This document shows, piece by piece, positions 39,315-48,100 of a stretch of DNA of 64,000 nt (the first letter of the stretch is position 1; every line of letters starts with the position of its first letter). The notes beneath the pieces were generated by a model. It was not told the origin of the DNA. It ran no database searches and saw only the letters and a list, made by a program, of their open reading frames with translations. This DNA is from Clostridium thermarum (lineage in GTDB: Bacteria; Bacillota; Clostridia; Clostridiales; Clostridiaceae): the NCBI RefSeq assembly GCF_006351925.1, contig NZ_CP040924.1, positions 2,130,001 to 2,194,000 of the forward strand, read 5' to 3'. A program made the position numbers and the translations under genes.

Positions 39315-40178
39315 CTAGCCCGTCCCCCTTTCCCCATCATCTCCTTCCTCAAAAAAGTTCCAAACCGCAATGGTTGTCCCCTCAATAATATCATCGTCCT
39401 CCTCTTCATACTCCAGGTCTTCGGCTACCACTTCTTCTATTGTTCCATCTTCTAGATCCTCATCTGGCTTGTCTAGACTCCAAAACATGAACGGCTTGTC
39501 CACCCGTGCATTTGTGACTATTTCTTTTGGTTCTTCGGCTGGCCCACCTGCTTCCTCTGACACCTGTACTTCCTCTGCCAATGTTTCTGCTTCAACTACC
39601 GGCACTTCAACCACCATTACTTCAGTTGACAAATGTTCTTCTGCCGCAAGCACTTTTTCCGCATCTAACGACTCTGTATTTACCACTTCTACATCTTTCA
39701 CACCATCAGCCTTAGACTTGTCCACTTCAATCTTATCAAGAACTGCATTTTCATCGCATTTCAATCTTATCCCGCTAAATATTTCTTTAACCGGATACTC
39801 TCTTCCCAAACATATATCATAAAGGTGTTTTAAAAACTCCTTATTTTTTACGTCCTTAAGTTCCTTGTTGATTTCCTGAATTGTCCTTTTACTATTCTTA
39901 AAGTTATGCTTAAACCAGTTTACTATCATGATTTCCTTGGTGGACTTGGATACTACTATCCTGCCGTAGCTTTCAAAGCTTTGCAGCAGCCTTTCTATAA
40001 CTTCTGCAGGATAACCTGTTTCAAGCTCAGCCACCTTGAGGTTAAACTTGTATATGCCGCATTTGGTAGTCATAGTGTTGGTAACAAGATACATATAAAA
40101 ATATCTCTCCTCCGGTGTAAGTCCCAGAACGAAATCATTTTGCCAAAACCTCATATCGATTTGTTTAAAATTTGCCAT
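39315..40178 (-). CDS. phage replisome-organizer-like protein with acidic tail
   Basis: Protein of 287 residues. The first 120 (FWQNDFVLGLTPEERYFYMY, TKCGIYKFNLKVAELETGY) match the N-terminal winged-helix domain of phage replisome organizers and are related to the protein at 42477-43379. In place of a DnaD domain there is a long acidic, Val/Glu-rich region ending in EEEDDDIIEG. GGAGGAAATAAC precedes the ATG. It may bind an origin and recruit partners by its tail (inference). Confidence 0.7.
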   Translation of the reverse strand: MANFKQIDMRFWQNDFVLGLTPEERYFYMYLVTNTMTTKCGIYKFNLKVAELETGYPAEVIERLLQSFESYGRIVVSKSTKEIMIVNWFKHNFKNSKRTIQEINKELKDVKNKEFLKHLYDICLGREYPVKEIFSGIRLKCDENAVLDKIEVDKSKADGVKDVEVVNTESLDAEKVLAAEEHLSTEVMVVEVPVVEAETLAEEVQVSEEAGGPAEEPKEIVTNARVDKPFMFWSLDKPDEDLEDGTIEEVVAEDLEYEEEDDDIIEGTTIAVWNFFEEGDDGERGTG

Positions 40179-40394
40179 TGTTATTTCCTCCTTTTTAAAC
40201 CTTCAATTTATTTTCTTAGATAATTAATATACAGTTGTATGTGAAATTGCCTAAAAACAATGAAATATTCACAAAATATTCATTTATTGGCACTTCAGTT
40301 CGATTTTTCTCAAAGAATTTTTCATCCTTCCTGGGCAATTTTTTCTCTACCAGCATAATAATTGCTATACAAACTCAGTTAAGGAGGTGAAGTG

Positions 40395-40565
40395 ATGGAG
40401 GATTTTTTAAAGGCAGTGGCAAACACAGGCTTTCCTATAGTGGTAGCAGGCTACCTGCTTATCAGGATAGAAGGCAAGCTGGATAGCTTATCTGCATCTA
40501 TAAACAAACTGTCCACGGTAATTTCCATTAAATTAGGCAGCAATGACGAAAATAAAGCGGTATAG
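40395..40565 (+). CDS. YvrJ family protein
   Basis: 56-residue protein with the YvrJ pattern: MEDFLKAVANTGFPIVVAGY, a short membrane helix, then RIEGKLDSL. AAGGAGGTGAAGTG precedes the ATG. The family is widespread in Firmicutes and of unknown function. It leads a three-gene plus-strand unit with the DUF1659-like and DUF2922-like genes. Confidence 0.82.
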   Translation: MEDFLKAVANTGFPIVVAGYLLIRIEGKLDSLSASINKLSTVISIKLGSNDENKAV

Positions 40566-40656
40566 GTAGGCAGAAAAAAATTTTTTCATGCAAGGGACAA
40601 AATATAACTTTTCTGTATATTCATTACTCGAAAAGACAAGGAAAGGAGGAATGAAA

Positions 40657-40881
40657 ATGGCAGTATTAACTTCTAAAGACTCCACAAAGCTCAGCATAGT
40701 AATGATTACCGGGGTCGACGAAAAGGGTGACGATGTTAAAAAGACAATGAGCCTTTCAAAGATCAAGGTAACTGCTTCAGATGACAACTTATTTGCTGTG
40801 GCAAAAGCTATCGAACCCCTGCTCAAGTATCCGGTAGCTTCCATTGAGAAGAACGATGTCTACACCTTGGCCAATGCGTAA
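40657..40881 (+). CDS. DUF1659 family protein
   Basis: 74-residue protein (MAVLTSKDSTKLSIVMITGV, SLSKIKVTASDDNLFAVAKA) with the DUF1659 layout. Of two nearby ATGs, the second has proper spacing from AAAGGAGG. Function unknown; it regularly sits beside DUF2922 and YvrJ. Confidence 0.78.
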   Translation: MAVLTSKDSTKLSIVMITGVDEKGDDVKKTMSLSKIKVTASDDNLFAVAKAIEPLLKYPVASIEKNDVYTLANA

Positions 40882-40919
40882 GAGCATGAAAAAAATCTAA
40901 TATGAAGGGAGGTATTTTA

Positions 40920-41138
40920 ATGGAGTTTTCAGTACAAATGACCTTTGTCAACGAAGTTGGAGATAAGGTAAATCTGACCCTTGGCAACATCAGGCCGGAT
41001 GTTACACAGGCTGAGGTTAGAGACCTTATGGATGCGATAATAGCAGAAAACATATTCTTCTCTCCCGGCGGGGATTATAAGACTAAGTACTCAGCACAGC
41101 TTGTACAAAGACAGGTCACTAAATGGGATATGGTATAA
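40920..41138 (+). CDS. DUF2922 family protein
   Basis: 72-residue protein (MEFSVQMTFVNEVGDKVNLT, LMDAIIAENIFFSPGGDY) with the DUF2922 layout. AAGGGAGG precedes the chosen ATG; an in-frame ATG at 40902 would start before that site. An intrinsic terminator follows at once. Function unknown. Confidence 0.8.
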   Translation: MEFSVQMTFVNEVGDKVNLTLGNIRPDVTQAEVRDLMDAIIAENIFFSPGGDYKTKYSAQLVQRQVTKWDMV

Positions 41139-41144
41139 AAATTT

Positions 41145-41168
41145 GGCACCGAGTTTTCGGTGCCTTTT
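41145..41168 (+). terminator. intrinsic terminator of the YvrJ-DUF1659-DUF2922 unit
   Basis: GGCACCGA and TCGGTGCC pair around GTTT and are followed by TTTTT. Confidence 0.9.
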
Positions 41169-41194
41169 TACTTTTTAAGGGTAATATACATCTT

Positions 41195-41767
41195 TTAAAG
41201 CAATTCTCTCCTCAGCTTCCCCAAAACCCTGGCCTTCTTTCTTCTTGCTGCATTATAGGTAATTCCAAGCTCTCTGGCATAGGTTGCCAGCTTCATCTTA
41301 TCATAATACAGCTTATAAACAAGGTCCTTTTCCGCTTCAGAAAGCTCTTCAAGAGCAGCTCTTAGGTTCTCATAGGTCTCAGCTGCAACCACTTCATCCT
41401 CCAAGGTTTTTTCAGCTGGAAGAATGTCTATAAACTCAAGGCCTTCCTCCTCAGCCCTCACCTGGTTATTCAAACTTACCTCATAGCCTTCTTTAGATCT
41501 ATGTCTCACCTGGTAGAGGACAGCATTTCTTATGACTCTCATGACATAGGAACAAAAGGTATTGGTTCCCGGTACATACTTTGAAATGGCCTTTATCACA
41601 GCTAAATAACCAACCTGCATAAAATCCTCAACCTCATAGTTCTTTAAATAAAATTCCCCAGCAGTCTTATATATATAGCCCTTATAATGGTTAAGTAACT
41701 TTTGTACATCCTCCTGACTGCCCTCCTTTGCCCTAATAACCCACTTCTCAACTTCCTTGTAATCCAT
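41195..41767 (-). CDS. sigma-70-like factor
   Basis: 190-residue protein with a region 2-like segment (AGEFYLKNYEVEDFMQVGYL, NTFCSYVMRVIRNAVLYQVR) and a region 4-like helix-turn-helix (LATYARELGITYNAARRKKA). It could direct transcription of module genes or act as a late regulator. GGGGGAGGAAG precedes the ATG. It follows the DnaC-like gene, in the same direction, after 24 bases. Confidence 0.8.
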   Translation of the reverse strand: MDYKEVEKWVIRAKEGSQEDVQKLLNHYKGYIYKTAGEFYLKNYEVEDFMQVGYLAVIKAISKYVPGTNTFCSYVMRVIRNAVLYQVRHRSKEGYEVSLNNQVRAEEEGLEFIDILPAEKTLEDEVVAAETYENLRAALEELSEAEKDLVYKLYYDKMKLATYARELGITYNAARRKKARVLGKLRRELL

Positions 41768-41791
41768 CTTCCTCCCCCTATTGTCAGTTTC

Positions 41792-42601
41792 TTATCTATC
41801 TGGTCTCATTCTGAAGTTGTTGGCCACATCGTCTTTGATCTCAACAATGAAGTCCTTGCACATTTCATAGATCCTTGACCCAAGGCCCTCATCAAACCGC
41901 AGGAGCTTTTCTACAGTGAATTCCGAACTGACAATGATGGGCAGGTGGTTAAGGTAGCGGTAGTTCAGTATTTCAAAGACGATGTTGCTGTCAAATTCAG
42001 TAATTTTCCCTTTGAAGATATCATCCATAAGGAGAAGCTGGCAGGTTTGATACCTGGATAGCTCTCTTTGATAATACTCCTCGTCCCTTATGTTTTGCTT
42101 GATCCTTGTTATGACATCCCTATAAGGCATGTACACTACGCCTATGCCTTTTTTGAGAAAATTAAGGCCTAAGGCTATGCTGATGTGAGACTTACCGCTA
42201 CCAACCTGTCCACAAATAAGTATGCTGTTTTTCCGCTTGGACCTGATTTCATCAAACTGCTTATAGTAGGCCCTGGCAGTATCCCGCAGCCTTCTTGAGG
42301 CCTCATTCCAAACCTCAAAGTTTGTAAAGGTGAGCTTGCTCATGTCGGGGTTTATGCCAGAAGATTTCCATTGGTCCCTGTGCTTTTTAAGCTCCCTGCA
42401 CTTGCAGCTCACCGCCAAGGGTTGAGAAGCCTCCTGGGGTATTATAATCCATCCGGTATCCCTGCATTCTTCGCACCTAAAGGAGTTCTTCCTCAAGTTC
42501 TCTGTATTCATTACTGTCGAGGTTTCTTGGCTGTTTTGGCACAAAGCCCCTGTATTTGCCTTTACCATCCGGAGAATTCTTGAAAGAGCTTGGATCTCCA
42601 C
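41792..42601 (-). CDS. DnaC-like helicase loader ATPase
   Basis: AAA+ protein of about 269 residues with zinc-binding cysteines (CEECRDTGW and CKC), Walker A LICGQVGSGKSH and Walker B LLLMDDIF. It should load the replicative helicase at an origin opened by the organizer protein. A GTG at 42601 is chosen as start because GGGAGGTG lies six bases upstream; it overlaps the DnaD gene by about 125 bases in another frame, suggesting tight translational coupling. A GTG three codons earlier is possible. Confidence 0.82.
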   Translation of the reverse strand: MEIQALSRILRMVKANTGALCQNSQETSTVMNTENLRKNSFRCEECRDTGWIIIPQEASQPLAVSCKCRELKKHRDQWKSSGINPDMSKLTFTNFEVWNEASRRLRDTARAYYKQFDEIRSKRKNSILICGQVGSGKSHISIALGLNFLKKGIGVVYMPYRDVITRIKQNIRDEEYYQRELSRYQTCQLLLMDDIFKGKITEFDSNIVFEILNYRYLNHLPIIVSSEFTVEKLLRFDEGLGSRIYEMCKDFIVEIKDDVANNFRMRPDR

Positions 42602-43379
42602 TATATTCACCTCCCATTGGATAACCTTCCCTAGCCCAGGCTCTCAGTATTCCGTTGACATAGGACATACTCAGCTTGCCCTTTTCTAAGGCCTTATCTA
42701 TTGCTCTTTTGACATTATCGTAGCCGTGGACTTCTACTGCTTGTTTTATTGCATGAAGGTTCAAGGCTCCAATACAGCCAGTTAACTTCTCATATTCCTG
42801 TAAAAGAGAGATAGAGAGATTATGTATTTCATTTTTAGTATGGGTACTTGCACTCGTATCGGTATTTGTATCCCTCTCTATATATGTATCTGTTTTTGTA
42901 TCTGTATCTGTATTTGTATTGTCCCCTTGTCGTGGTACCATACGTTCACTTATGGTAGAAAGGTCAAAGAAGGATCTATAAAGTTCTAATATGGTATCGT
43001 TGTTTACACCCTTGGCAACGTACTCTATCAAGGTCTTATCCCTTACCTTTGACAATTCAGATTTGAGGCAATCCATAACAGGCTTGCCTCCCCTATTGAG
43101 GTTGTACTTGCCCCAGTTCTTTAGGGCAAGTTCCCTAGTGTCCGGATTATATATGATCAGCTGATGCTTATTGATAAATCTGTCCATAAGACAATTCACC
43201 GCTTCAATAGTATAGCCGAGCTCGAAGGCCATTCTCTTTATGGTTATAACATAGATTCCGCAGCTGGTGGTGGCTGGGTTAGTCAGCAGATACATATAAA
43301 AGTATCTGTCCTCTGGAGTCATTTCGTCCGCTGTGGTGGGATTTGTCCAAAATTCTGAATATATTAATCTGTAGCACAT
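42477..43379 (-). CDS. phage replisome organizer with DnaD domain
   Basis: Protein of about 300 residues. The N-terminal winged-helix domain (YSEFWTNPTTADEMTPEDRY) is followed by a Thr/Asp/Asn-rich tract (about 155-195) and a C-terminal DnaD-like region (LHAIKQAVEVHGYDNVKRAI, LSMSYVNGILRAWAREGYP). It should recognise an origin and recruit the DnaC-like loader encoded next. The start is the ATG with AAAGGGG at suitable distance; twelve upstream codons are discounted. Confidence 0.82.
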   Translation of the reverse strand: MCYRLIYSEFWTNPTTADEMTPEDRYFYMYLLTNPATTSCGIYVITIKRMAFELGYTIEAVNCLMDRFINKHQLIIYNPDTRELALKNWGKYNLNRGGKPVMDCLKSELSKVRDKTLIEYVAKGVNNDTILELYRSFFDLSTISERMVPRQGDNTNTDTDTKTDTYIERDTNTDTSASTHTKNEIHNLSISLLQEYEKLTGCIGALNLHAIKQAVEVHGYDNVKRAIDKALEKGKLSMSYVNGILRAWAREGYPMGGEYSGDPSSFKNSPDGKGKYRGFVPKQPRNLDSNEYRELEEELL

Positions 43380-43395
43380 TATTTTATTCCCCTTT

Positions 43396-45356
43396 CTAAC
43401 ATTGATCATTATCACTTCCGTTACAAATCCTTATGTCCGGGTCATCACTGACTATGAGATTTATAACCTGGGACTTGCAATCTATAATTTTATTGATACT
43501 CTCCCTGTTGTCTATAAATACCGGTGCCTGGACTCCATAGTGGGTGGACAGGGCATTTATGATATCGAGACCAGCATTTATTTGGCCGGCATTGTTGGCA
43601 CTGCTGAAAGGCACACCATCGATAAGGGCTTCACAGCATTCCTCCAAGTTACCGTTCATCAGCACATTAAAGAGCTTAAACTTCACAAGGTTGAACTTTT
43701 CATTTATGCCCTGCTCCAGGAGCTCTACCTTTGTTTTTATGTAATCTTCGCAGAGCATTTCCTGGCCTTCCAGTTCTGCAATTTGTGTGGCTAGATACTT
43801 TTCATGGTCAAGTAGCTCACCTATTCTTGTCTTCAGCCTTTCGTTTTGGTCATGGACTTCTAGGTCCTTCCTGCATTCCCCTATCAAGGCATTTAGTCTA
43901 GTCCTCTCTCTTTTAAGCAGGTCCATATCCACTTTTTCCAGGGTGGCTTGTCCAACTTTCCTAGTAAGGTCCGCCAGCTTGTCCTTCATTTCTGCATATT
44001 CACTGCAGTTTATAATGACAGGGTCCGGTGAAAAATCATCTATGGTGGCCTTTATTTTGTCCTTAAAATGATAGAGTTCGGTAAGCTTGTGTGTAATTGA
44101 CTTTTCCCTGTCACTAAGGTATTTAAGCTGTTTTTCAACTATTAGGATCCTATCCTTCTTAGCTTTCTGTTCAGCCTCAAGCCCCTTTAACTTAGTATTT
44201 TTTCTCTTATTAAATTCTTGGTATAAATACAGCCTCTTTGCTTCTATATCCTCAGCTTCAAAAGTCCTTCTGCAGGTTGGACAGATAAAGCTATCCGGTG
44301 AGATGATCACAACTTCTTCGGAAGTTTTCATCCAATCTGCCTCCAGGTCTCTCACTGCTCTACGAAGTTCTGAGAGCTCATCCTCAGCCTTATAAATCTC
44401 ACTACTCAATTTACTTTTCTGATTTTCTAGTGTTGCTATTTCCTTTTGGCAGTTACCAAGCTCCTCATAAAGTTTAATTACAGGTTTTTGAGCTTCCTGC
44501 TTGGCTGTGAGCTCTATGGCAGAGATTTTTTCCACTAGGGCATTGAGGTCTCTCTGGTCACTTATGAGCTTTTCTTCAGCCCTCAGGTAGGTTAAAAAAT
44601 CTCTTCCAATGCCTCCAGTTCGCTTGTATACACGGGTAACTTTTTCTGAACCTCTTCAAAATCTACAGGCTGGAGGCTGTTATTTATTTCGTCTAATCTG
44701 TAGGGTATGGCCTTAAGGTCTTCGTTAAGCTTTTTCTTTCTAATAGCTAAGGACTTTCTCAGGCTTTCAATATCCCTATCCTCCAGAAGCTTTTCCAAAG
44801 CCCTGAGGTTTGTCTTATAATCAAAGATTGTCTCTGAATCAATATCTCCGATAATCTGCATTATAACCTCACGGCGCTGCTGCCACTTGAGGCTTGTACT
44901 AAAATATAGGGGATTGGTTATAAGCTTAAATATGTTTTCGTTTATTAAGCTGTTAACTTTGTCACTAAATTCCGATTGCTTCACCGGTATTTCATCAATG
45001 TAATAGATGGTCTCATTGCCGGAAAAGATCTTTGTGGTTTCCCCCTTCCTTTTAGCCCACTTTTCTCTGAGTACTTTTCTTAAGCAAATCTCCCGTCCAT
45101 CTATGGTTAGAACACCGCTTACTTCATGGTCCAAGCCTGGAATGGTCTCATTATTGGGCTTTAAGGTCTTAAGCTCAAAGTTCTTGCGATCCTTACTGTC
45201 CTTGTCAAAGAGCAGCCAGGTAAAGGCGTCAAATATAGTTGTTTTGCCTGTGCCGTTATCGCCGTAGATGTTGGTGCAGGTGCTAAAATTCACCTCCAAT
45301 GCACCAACCCCTTTAAAGTTTTTAAGCAGCAGTTTTTTTAGTTTGATGCTTTTCAT
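43396..45356 (-). CDS. SbcC/Rad50-like ATPase interrupted by a -1 frame change
   Basis: Two adjacent frames make one ATPase. The 5' part (to TAA at 44592) carries Walker A (GDNGTGKTT) and a coiled coil; the 3' part carries more coiled coil, one CPTC hook-like motif, and a Walker B-like APVFIDNRES. The ATG follows GGGAGGAAGGAAA. At T6 (plus-strand A6, 44594-44599) the first frame stops; a -1 shift reads on through LTYLRAEEKLISDQ into the second. The run before a stop permits slippage, so this may be programmed or a plain mutation. The complete product would be about 650 residues and may act in recombination or end processing in the phage-like module. Confidence 0.7.
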
Positions 45357-45448
45357 TTTCCTTCCTCCCATCAATTTCTATAATATGTTTTCATATTGAA
45401 TACATTAAGAATAAAAAAATTTATACAGCCTTGCATAGTTGTCATATA

Positions 45449-45476
45449 GAATACTCATATTAAAATTGTAGTATTC
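45449..45476. promoter_or_regulatory. inverted repeat, possible operator
   Basis: GAATACT and AGTATTC, exact complements 14 bases apart, in the divergent space between the SbcC-like gene and the XRE gene. Confidence 0.45.
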
Positions 45477-45530
45477 TTAAAGAAAACCGTCAAGAGCAAA
45501 ATATTAATTTTTTGTATATTTATATTCATT

Positions 45531-45571
45531 ATGAAAACTCCAGTTTTCATTTAAGGATTTATTGATATAAT
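45531..45571 (+). promoter_or_regulatory. XRE gene promoter overlapped by palindromic operator
   Basis: ATGAAAACT, CC, AGTTTTCAT (45531-45550) is a near-perfect palindrome. TATAAT at 45566-45571 is the -10; the -35 position falls within the palindrome. This suits autorepression by the XRE protein. Confidence 0.55.
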
Positions 45572-45593
45572 CAAATTAAGGGAGGTTATCACT

Positions 45594-46049
45594 ATGAAAA
45601 CTATAGGAGAAAGAATCAAAGAGGTGCGAGAAGACTTAGGTCTTACCGGTGAAGAATTTGGTAAAAAACTTAATGTGGCAAAGGGTACTGTTTCCAATTG
45701 GGAAAATAACAATAGAAAGCCGGATGCAGAAACCCTGCTTAAGATAGCTGACCTTGGCAATGTGACCATTGATTATATTGTTGGCCGCACAGACCACAAA
45801 AATAGCTTTATAGCTGAACACAATATTGATGGCCAGGATGTAAAAGTTATTGCTGGCAAAGACAGGTTTCCGGATGGCTTTACTGAGAAAGATGCAGCAG
45901 ACTACTTTGAAATCGCCAAGGGGCTAAAAGTCTTGGGCTTAACTCATGAGGATTTGACCTTATTACTGGAATTAAAGGAAGCGGGAATCACCCTTCAAGA
46001 TATAAATATGCTTAAGAAGCTCAAAGAAGTCGGAATAAAAATGGAATAA
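45594..46049 (+). CDS. XRE-family transcriptional regulator
   Basis: 151-residue repressor. Helix-turn-helix at about 5-60 (IKEVREDLGLTGEEFGKKLN, VAKGTVSNWENNNRKP), then a helical C-terminal part (DLTLLLELKEAGITLQDINM). GGGAGGTTATCACT precedes the ATG. It diverges from the replication module and probably controls it, like a phage repressor. Confidence 0.88.
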   Translation: MKTIGERIKEVREDLGLTGEEFGKKLNVAKGTVSNWENNNRKPDAETLLKIADLGNVTIDYIVGRTDHKNSFIAEHNIDGQDVKVIAGKDRFPDGFTEKDAADYFEIAKGLKVLGLTHEDLTLLLELKEAGITLQDINMLKKLKEVGIKME

Positions 46050-46062
46050 TAAGTTAAAAATT

Positions 46063-46098
46063 ACACCGCTGTACCATTTTTGGTACAACGGTGTTTTT
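46063..46098 (+). terminator. intrinsic terminator of the XRE gene
   Basis: ACACCGCTGTACC and GGTACAACGGTGT pair with one mismatch and are followed by TTTT. Confidence 0.85.
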
Positions 46099-46207
46099 AA
46101 TTGGTATAAAATTGGAATTTGCTATTGAAACTATCTTTAAAAAGAAATATAATAAAATTACAACATCCAAACGATCATTCGTGTTGCGTCAATGGGGGTA
46201 ATAATTT

Positions 46208-46393
46208 ATGGGTGAGAATTTAAAGAGAGTTATAGAAAAATTAAATAAGATAGAGTACTTAGAGGTCTCAGGCCAGGTTTATTGGGATATAAGGGCTCTT
46301 GATAGAGAAAATTTGCTAAGTTTATCAGAAGTGGCTTGCGAAATGGAAGATGAGAGCCGCCAGGTCAAAATGATACAAGAAGATTGTGTATAA
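46208..46393 (+). CDS. small hypothetical protein, 61 residues
   Basis: Unrecognised helical, acidic protein (LKRVIEKLNKIEYLEVSGQV). GGGGGT stands before the ATG at fair distance. No membrane segment. Plausible as a small gene after the XRE unit, but support is limited to the ribosome-binding site and codon pattern. Confidence 0.4.
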   Translation: MGENLKRVIEKLNKIEYLEVSGQVYWDIRALDRENLLSLSEVACEMEDESRQVKMIQEDCV

Positions 46394-46518
46394 AAGGGAG
46401 CTCATGGGGCTAGGGGTAATTATGTTGTCCACCACAAAGGTATGCCCTAGATTTTACATATTTATTTCTCGTAAACGGTGAGAGACGCTATAATTATTCT
46501 ATTATATGGTACAACCAT

Positions 46519-46550
46519 GTAAGCCCCCACTCATTCAATGGAGGGCTTAC
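46519..46550. other. hairpin near the IS110 fragment
   Basis: GTAAGCCC and GGGCTTAC pair around a 16-base loop. It may be left from the element that brought the transposase fragment, or a terminator for one flank. Confidence 0.35.
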
Positions 46551-46595
46551 GCCCTATACAGCAAGAAATAAGTGTTAAATTATTAGGTTAATGTA

Positions 46596-46858
46596 TTACA
46601 AAAATGCTTGACCATTACATAAAAACTTTGCTAAGTAAAACCAATAATATTCTGTAGGCTCCATTCCTACAATCACATTGTTTTTAGTGTGATCGGCACA
46701 TAATTTATTGAACCAATTATAGAACTCAATAAATCCACTATTGTCATTGCTGAAATAAAGAGTTTTTCCATACTCAATACCTCTAAAATACTGTGCTCTA
46801 GCTACATGTTGCTGTTTTGCAATATCAACACCAACTATTAAAGTTAGTTAGTTCGTAC
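46596..46858 (-). pseudogene. IS110 family transposase N-terminal fragment
   Basis: Minus-strand frame reading VGVDIAKQQHVARAQYFRGI and VIVGMEPTEYYWFYLAKFL, the start of the IS110 DEDD domain (first catalytic Asp in GVDIAK, Glu in MEPT). It ends at a stop at 46596-46598 after about 80 residues and has no good start codon; the remaining 300 or so residues are absent. A relic of an insertion at the edge of the restriction-modification island. Confidence 0.72.
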
Positions 46859-46993
46859 ATTTATTTGCATTATTCTTTTATTTGGGCTATAATTCATATT
46901 AGGTACCTCCAATAATAGTCTTATTTAATTAGGGATAGGTTTAGCTAAACTCTATGCCCCGTATTCTATCATGAGGTGCTTTTTTATCCACTC

Positions 46994-47674
46994 TTAAATT
47001 ATTTCATTACAGGAATGCTGCTTAAGACTAATTTCTCTTATATATTTCATAAATTCTTTCTTAAAGTAAAAGGCATGGTTCTTGTTTGAAACATGTTTTT
47101 TATAAGTAACTGAGTATATAGGAAAATATGGTTTCGAATCCTTACTTCTTATTTGAATAAATTCACCATTTGAAGTATGAATGAATCCATCACTGCTTGT
47201 CTCTATATGTTTCTTAAGCTGTCTACATATGCTATAATAATCCTTTTCTAACTGTTCTCTTAAGTCCCTGAACTTAGGTAGCTCAAGATTAACATGAGTC
47301 GCAGATATTACAAACCAATCGGTAGGTTGTCCATCTTTACTTATTGGTACATACAGAAGATTCTTAATCTTCTTATAAAGCTTACTTTCATAAAAGTCTT
47401 TCTCTTCTAAAAGTTCGTCTATTAATCCGGATATCTGAGTTATAAACATTGTCTCGAGAGGCTTACCAGTTTTATCACACTTATTAGTCTTTAACTCACC
47501 ATCTTCAAAGTCTAAAGTTGTATTTGAATTTTTTAGTCCTAGTAATATTTCAAGAAGTTGTCCACTTTTACCCTTGTTTTTAATTATATCCTGCATATCA
47601 TTCTCATTCATAATTTCACCGAATTTTTTTCCAATATGGGGTGTTATTCTTATAACTGCTTCCTCTAGTCTCAT
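46994..47674 (-). CDS. MutH/Sau3AI-type restriction endonuclease
   Basis: 226-residue nuclease. The MutH/Sau3AI core is seen in GQLLEILLGLKNSNT (Glu42), LDFEDGELKTNK (Asp55, Glu60, Lys62) and ETMFITQIS. MutH nicks, and Sau3AI cuts, at GATC. Sau3AI is about 490 residues with two such domains; this protein is single-domain size, like MutH. GGAGGATAACT precedes the ATG. With the two GATC-type methylases downstream in the minus-strand order it should form a GATC restriction system, though the pair lies on the far side of a 424-base gap. Confidence 0.8.
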   Translation of the reverse strand: MRLEEAVIRITPHIGKKFGEIMNENDMQDIIKNKGKSGQLLEILLGLKNSNTTLDFEDGELKTNKCDKTGKPLETMFITQISGLIDELLEEKDFYESKLYKKIKNLLYVPISKDGQPTDWFVISATHVNLELPKFRDLREQLEKDYYSICRQLKKHIETSSDGFIHTSNGEFIQIRSKDSKPYFPIYSVTYKKHVSNKNHAFYFKKEFMKYIREISLKQHSCNEII

Positions 47675-48076
47675 AGTTATCCTCCTTCGCTTAATACTAA
47701 TAATTGTACCACAACTATGGATTTTTTTTAAACATTCTGAAGAAGTAACTTCTCATATAATGAAAATAAAACAGTTATACTTTAACTAAACTTTATATGC
47801 GATTATAATCACGTACTTCTATTACATTACAGAGAATATCAATACTATAAATGTAACAGAAGTGGCCTAAATTCTTAATGTGCGCTGGGTAAAGACAATT
47901 TTTATGTATTTCAAGATTAAATATTAGAGAATTATAAATCATGTAGAAAAATCCTCAACTACTCACGACTTTGTTATAATCCTCTCTTATATGGCATTTA
48001 GTACTGTAATAAGCCACGTATTACATATAATAAATATGGATTAAATCTTTTGATTTAGTTCACATTTTCTCAAAGT
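47675..48076. other. AT-rich spacer between endonuclease and methylase genes
   Basis: No gene recognised. It must hold the promoter of the endonuclease gene (minus strand), which is thus separately expressed from the methylases. Confidence 0.45.
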
Positions 48077-48100
48077 AAAAATGGCCTAATAGGCCATTTT
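48077..48100 (-). terminator. terminator after the Dam-like gene
   Basis: AAAATGGCC and GGCCATTTT pair; T runs follow on both strands. It overlaps the stop codon of the methylase gene. Confidence 0.75.

Noticed and set aside
39221..39409. 62-residue frame after the organizer gene
   Set aside because: Largely overlaps the acidic tail of the organizer gene in another frame and has no ribosome-binding site.
41195..46049. Active prophage
   Set aside because: No integrase, terminase, portal, capsid, tail or lysis gene between 39 and 46 kb.
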